Assembly (NCBI GenBank): GCA_016704435.1
Contig: JADJAB010000001.1
Coordinates: forward strand, 434,001 to 498,000
Direction: 5' to 3'
DNA: 64,000 bases
Source: Rhodobacter sp.
GTDB taxonomy: Bacteria > Pseudomonadota > Alphaproteobacteria > Rhodobacterales > Rhodobacteraceae
Of the stretch, positions 63,673-64,000 are shown in pieces. The translations under genes and the position numbers were made by a program. The first letter of the stretch is position 1; each line of letters opens with the position of its first letter. The notes below the pieces were generated by a model that saw only the letters and a list, made by a program, of their open reading frames with translations, was not told the origin of the DNA and did no database searches.

Positions 63673-64000
63673 ATGAAGATCGGATTTGTCAGCGTTGAAG
63701 GGCGGGGAGAGATTGACCGGCTGCTGTCGGAAACGGCGGCGGCTTTGGCTGCGCAGGGCATCCGCACGGCGGGGATTGTCAAGGATCACGATCATTGCAG
63801 TGCCTTTGCCAATGGCTGCGACATGATGGTGCGGGTGCTGCCGAATGGCGCGGTGATCAAGATCACCCAGGACCTTGGCGAAGGCTCGGATGCCTGCCGC
63901 CTGGACCCCTCGGCAATCGCCGAAGCCGTGGCGCAGGTGGAGAACACCGCGCTTGAGGCGGCGCAACTGTTCATCCTGAACAAGTTCGGCCCCGAAGAGG
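63673..64000 (+). CDS. DUF2478-family protein, cut by window edge
   Basis: The first 109 codons of a protein beginning MKIGFVSVEGRGEIDRLLSE, then CSAFANGCDMMVRVLPNGAV, SDACRLDPSAIAEAVAQVE and LFILNKFGPEE, which runs off the right edge. This is the DUF2478 type, P-loop-NTPase-like proteins found in Rhodobacteraceae near anaerobic, molybdenum or nitrogen-fixation genes; function not established. AAGGGAACGACC precedes the ATG. Its place after ubiTUV supports expression under low oxygen. Confidence 0.75.
   Translation, partial: MKIGFVSVEGRGEIDRLLSETAAALAAQGIRTAGIVKDHDHCSAFANGCDMMVRVLPNGAVIKITQDLGEGSDACRLDPSAIAEAVAQVENTALEAAQLFILNKFGPEE

Noticed and set aside
1..64000. tRNA, rRNA, insertion sequences, prophage and CRISPR arrays
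   Set aside because: None recognised by eye; no transposase, integrase or repeat array was seen. A covariance-model scan would be needed to exclude small RNAs.

Overview
The window is about 66% G+C, and its gene content points to an alphaproteobacterium of the Rhodobacter/Paracoccus group (Rhodobacteraceae). The pointers are a fused response regulator/phosphatase next to an orphan Hpt protein, a type I PHA synthase, a type I aconitase X, a cysteate/sulfonate locus, a ubiTUV operon facing ubiD-ubiX, and a DUF2478 gene. Family assignments are from reading translations by eye; no database search was run. No rRNA, tRNA, CRISPR array, insertion sequence or prophage was recognised.

Layout. 1-13 kb holds housekeeping genes: on the minus strand hslO, a CoA-pyrophosphatase-type Nudix gene, cca and two ABC exporter half-subunits; then a second Nudix hydrolase, a response-regulator phosphatase with a neighbouring Hpt gene, ilvA, a membrane protein and argG. 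11-21 kb is an amino acid/peptide block: an N-succinylamino-acid racemase-like enolase with its GNAT partner, divergent from an RpiR regulator, a five-gene Dpp-type importer and an MlrC-family (M81) metallopeptidase. 20.8-27.5 kb is a redox block: a two-component system, a small PepSY protein, an Asp-rich exported protein, a DUF2271 protein with a flavinylation-like motif, a PepSY/flavodoxin/FNR-type reductase and the flavin transferase ApbE. 27.5-30.9 kb holds small membrane proteins, phaC and a TetR regulator.

31-38 kb looks like a sulfonate locus: LysR, a CuyA-like PLP lyase, an Asp/Glu-racemase-fold protein, TauABC-like importer and an HpsN/HisD-like dehydrogenase. Together these could take an aminosulfonate alcohol such as cysteinolate through D- and L-cysteate to pyruvate, ammonia and sulfite (inference). 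38-50.5 kb is a catabolic operon of unknown substrate: a LIV-type importer, a glutamine-synthetase-like ligase, an iron alcohol dehydrogenase, two SDRs and a B12-dependent diol dehydratase whose large and medium subunits are fused, followed by a convergent EutR-like AraC regulator. 50.7-58.6 kb is a hydroxyproline-type operon: amino acid importer, D-amino acid oxidoreductase, 4-hydroxyproline epimerase, aconitase X and a proline-racemase-family protein lacking both catalytic cysteines. 59-64 kb carries ubiX and ubiD divergent from ubiT-ubiU-ubiV, with an FNR-type box between them, consistent with O2-independent ubiquinone synthesis.

Many genes between 14.1 and 31.9 kb (and two later ones, near 50.28 and 54.96 kb) are broken by single-base shifts, many of them at C/G/T runs, while the protein signal continues in another frame. 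This looks more like local sequence error than decay, but the sequence alone cannot decide it. Those genes are described as their evident full-length products and typed as pseudogenes where the reading frame is clearly interrupted.
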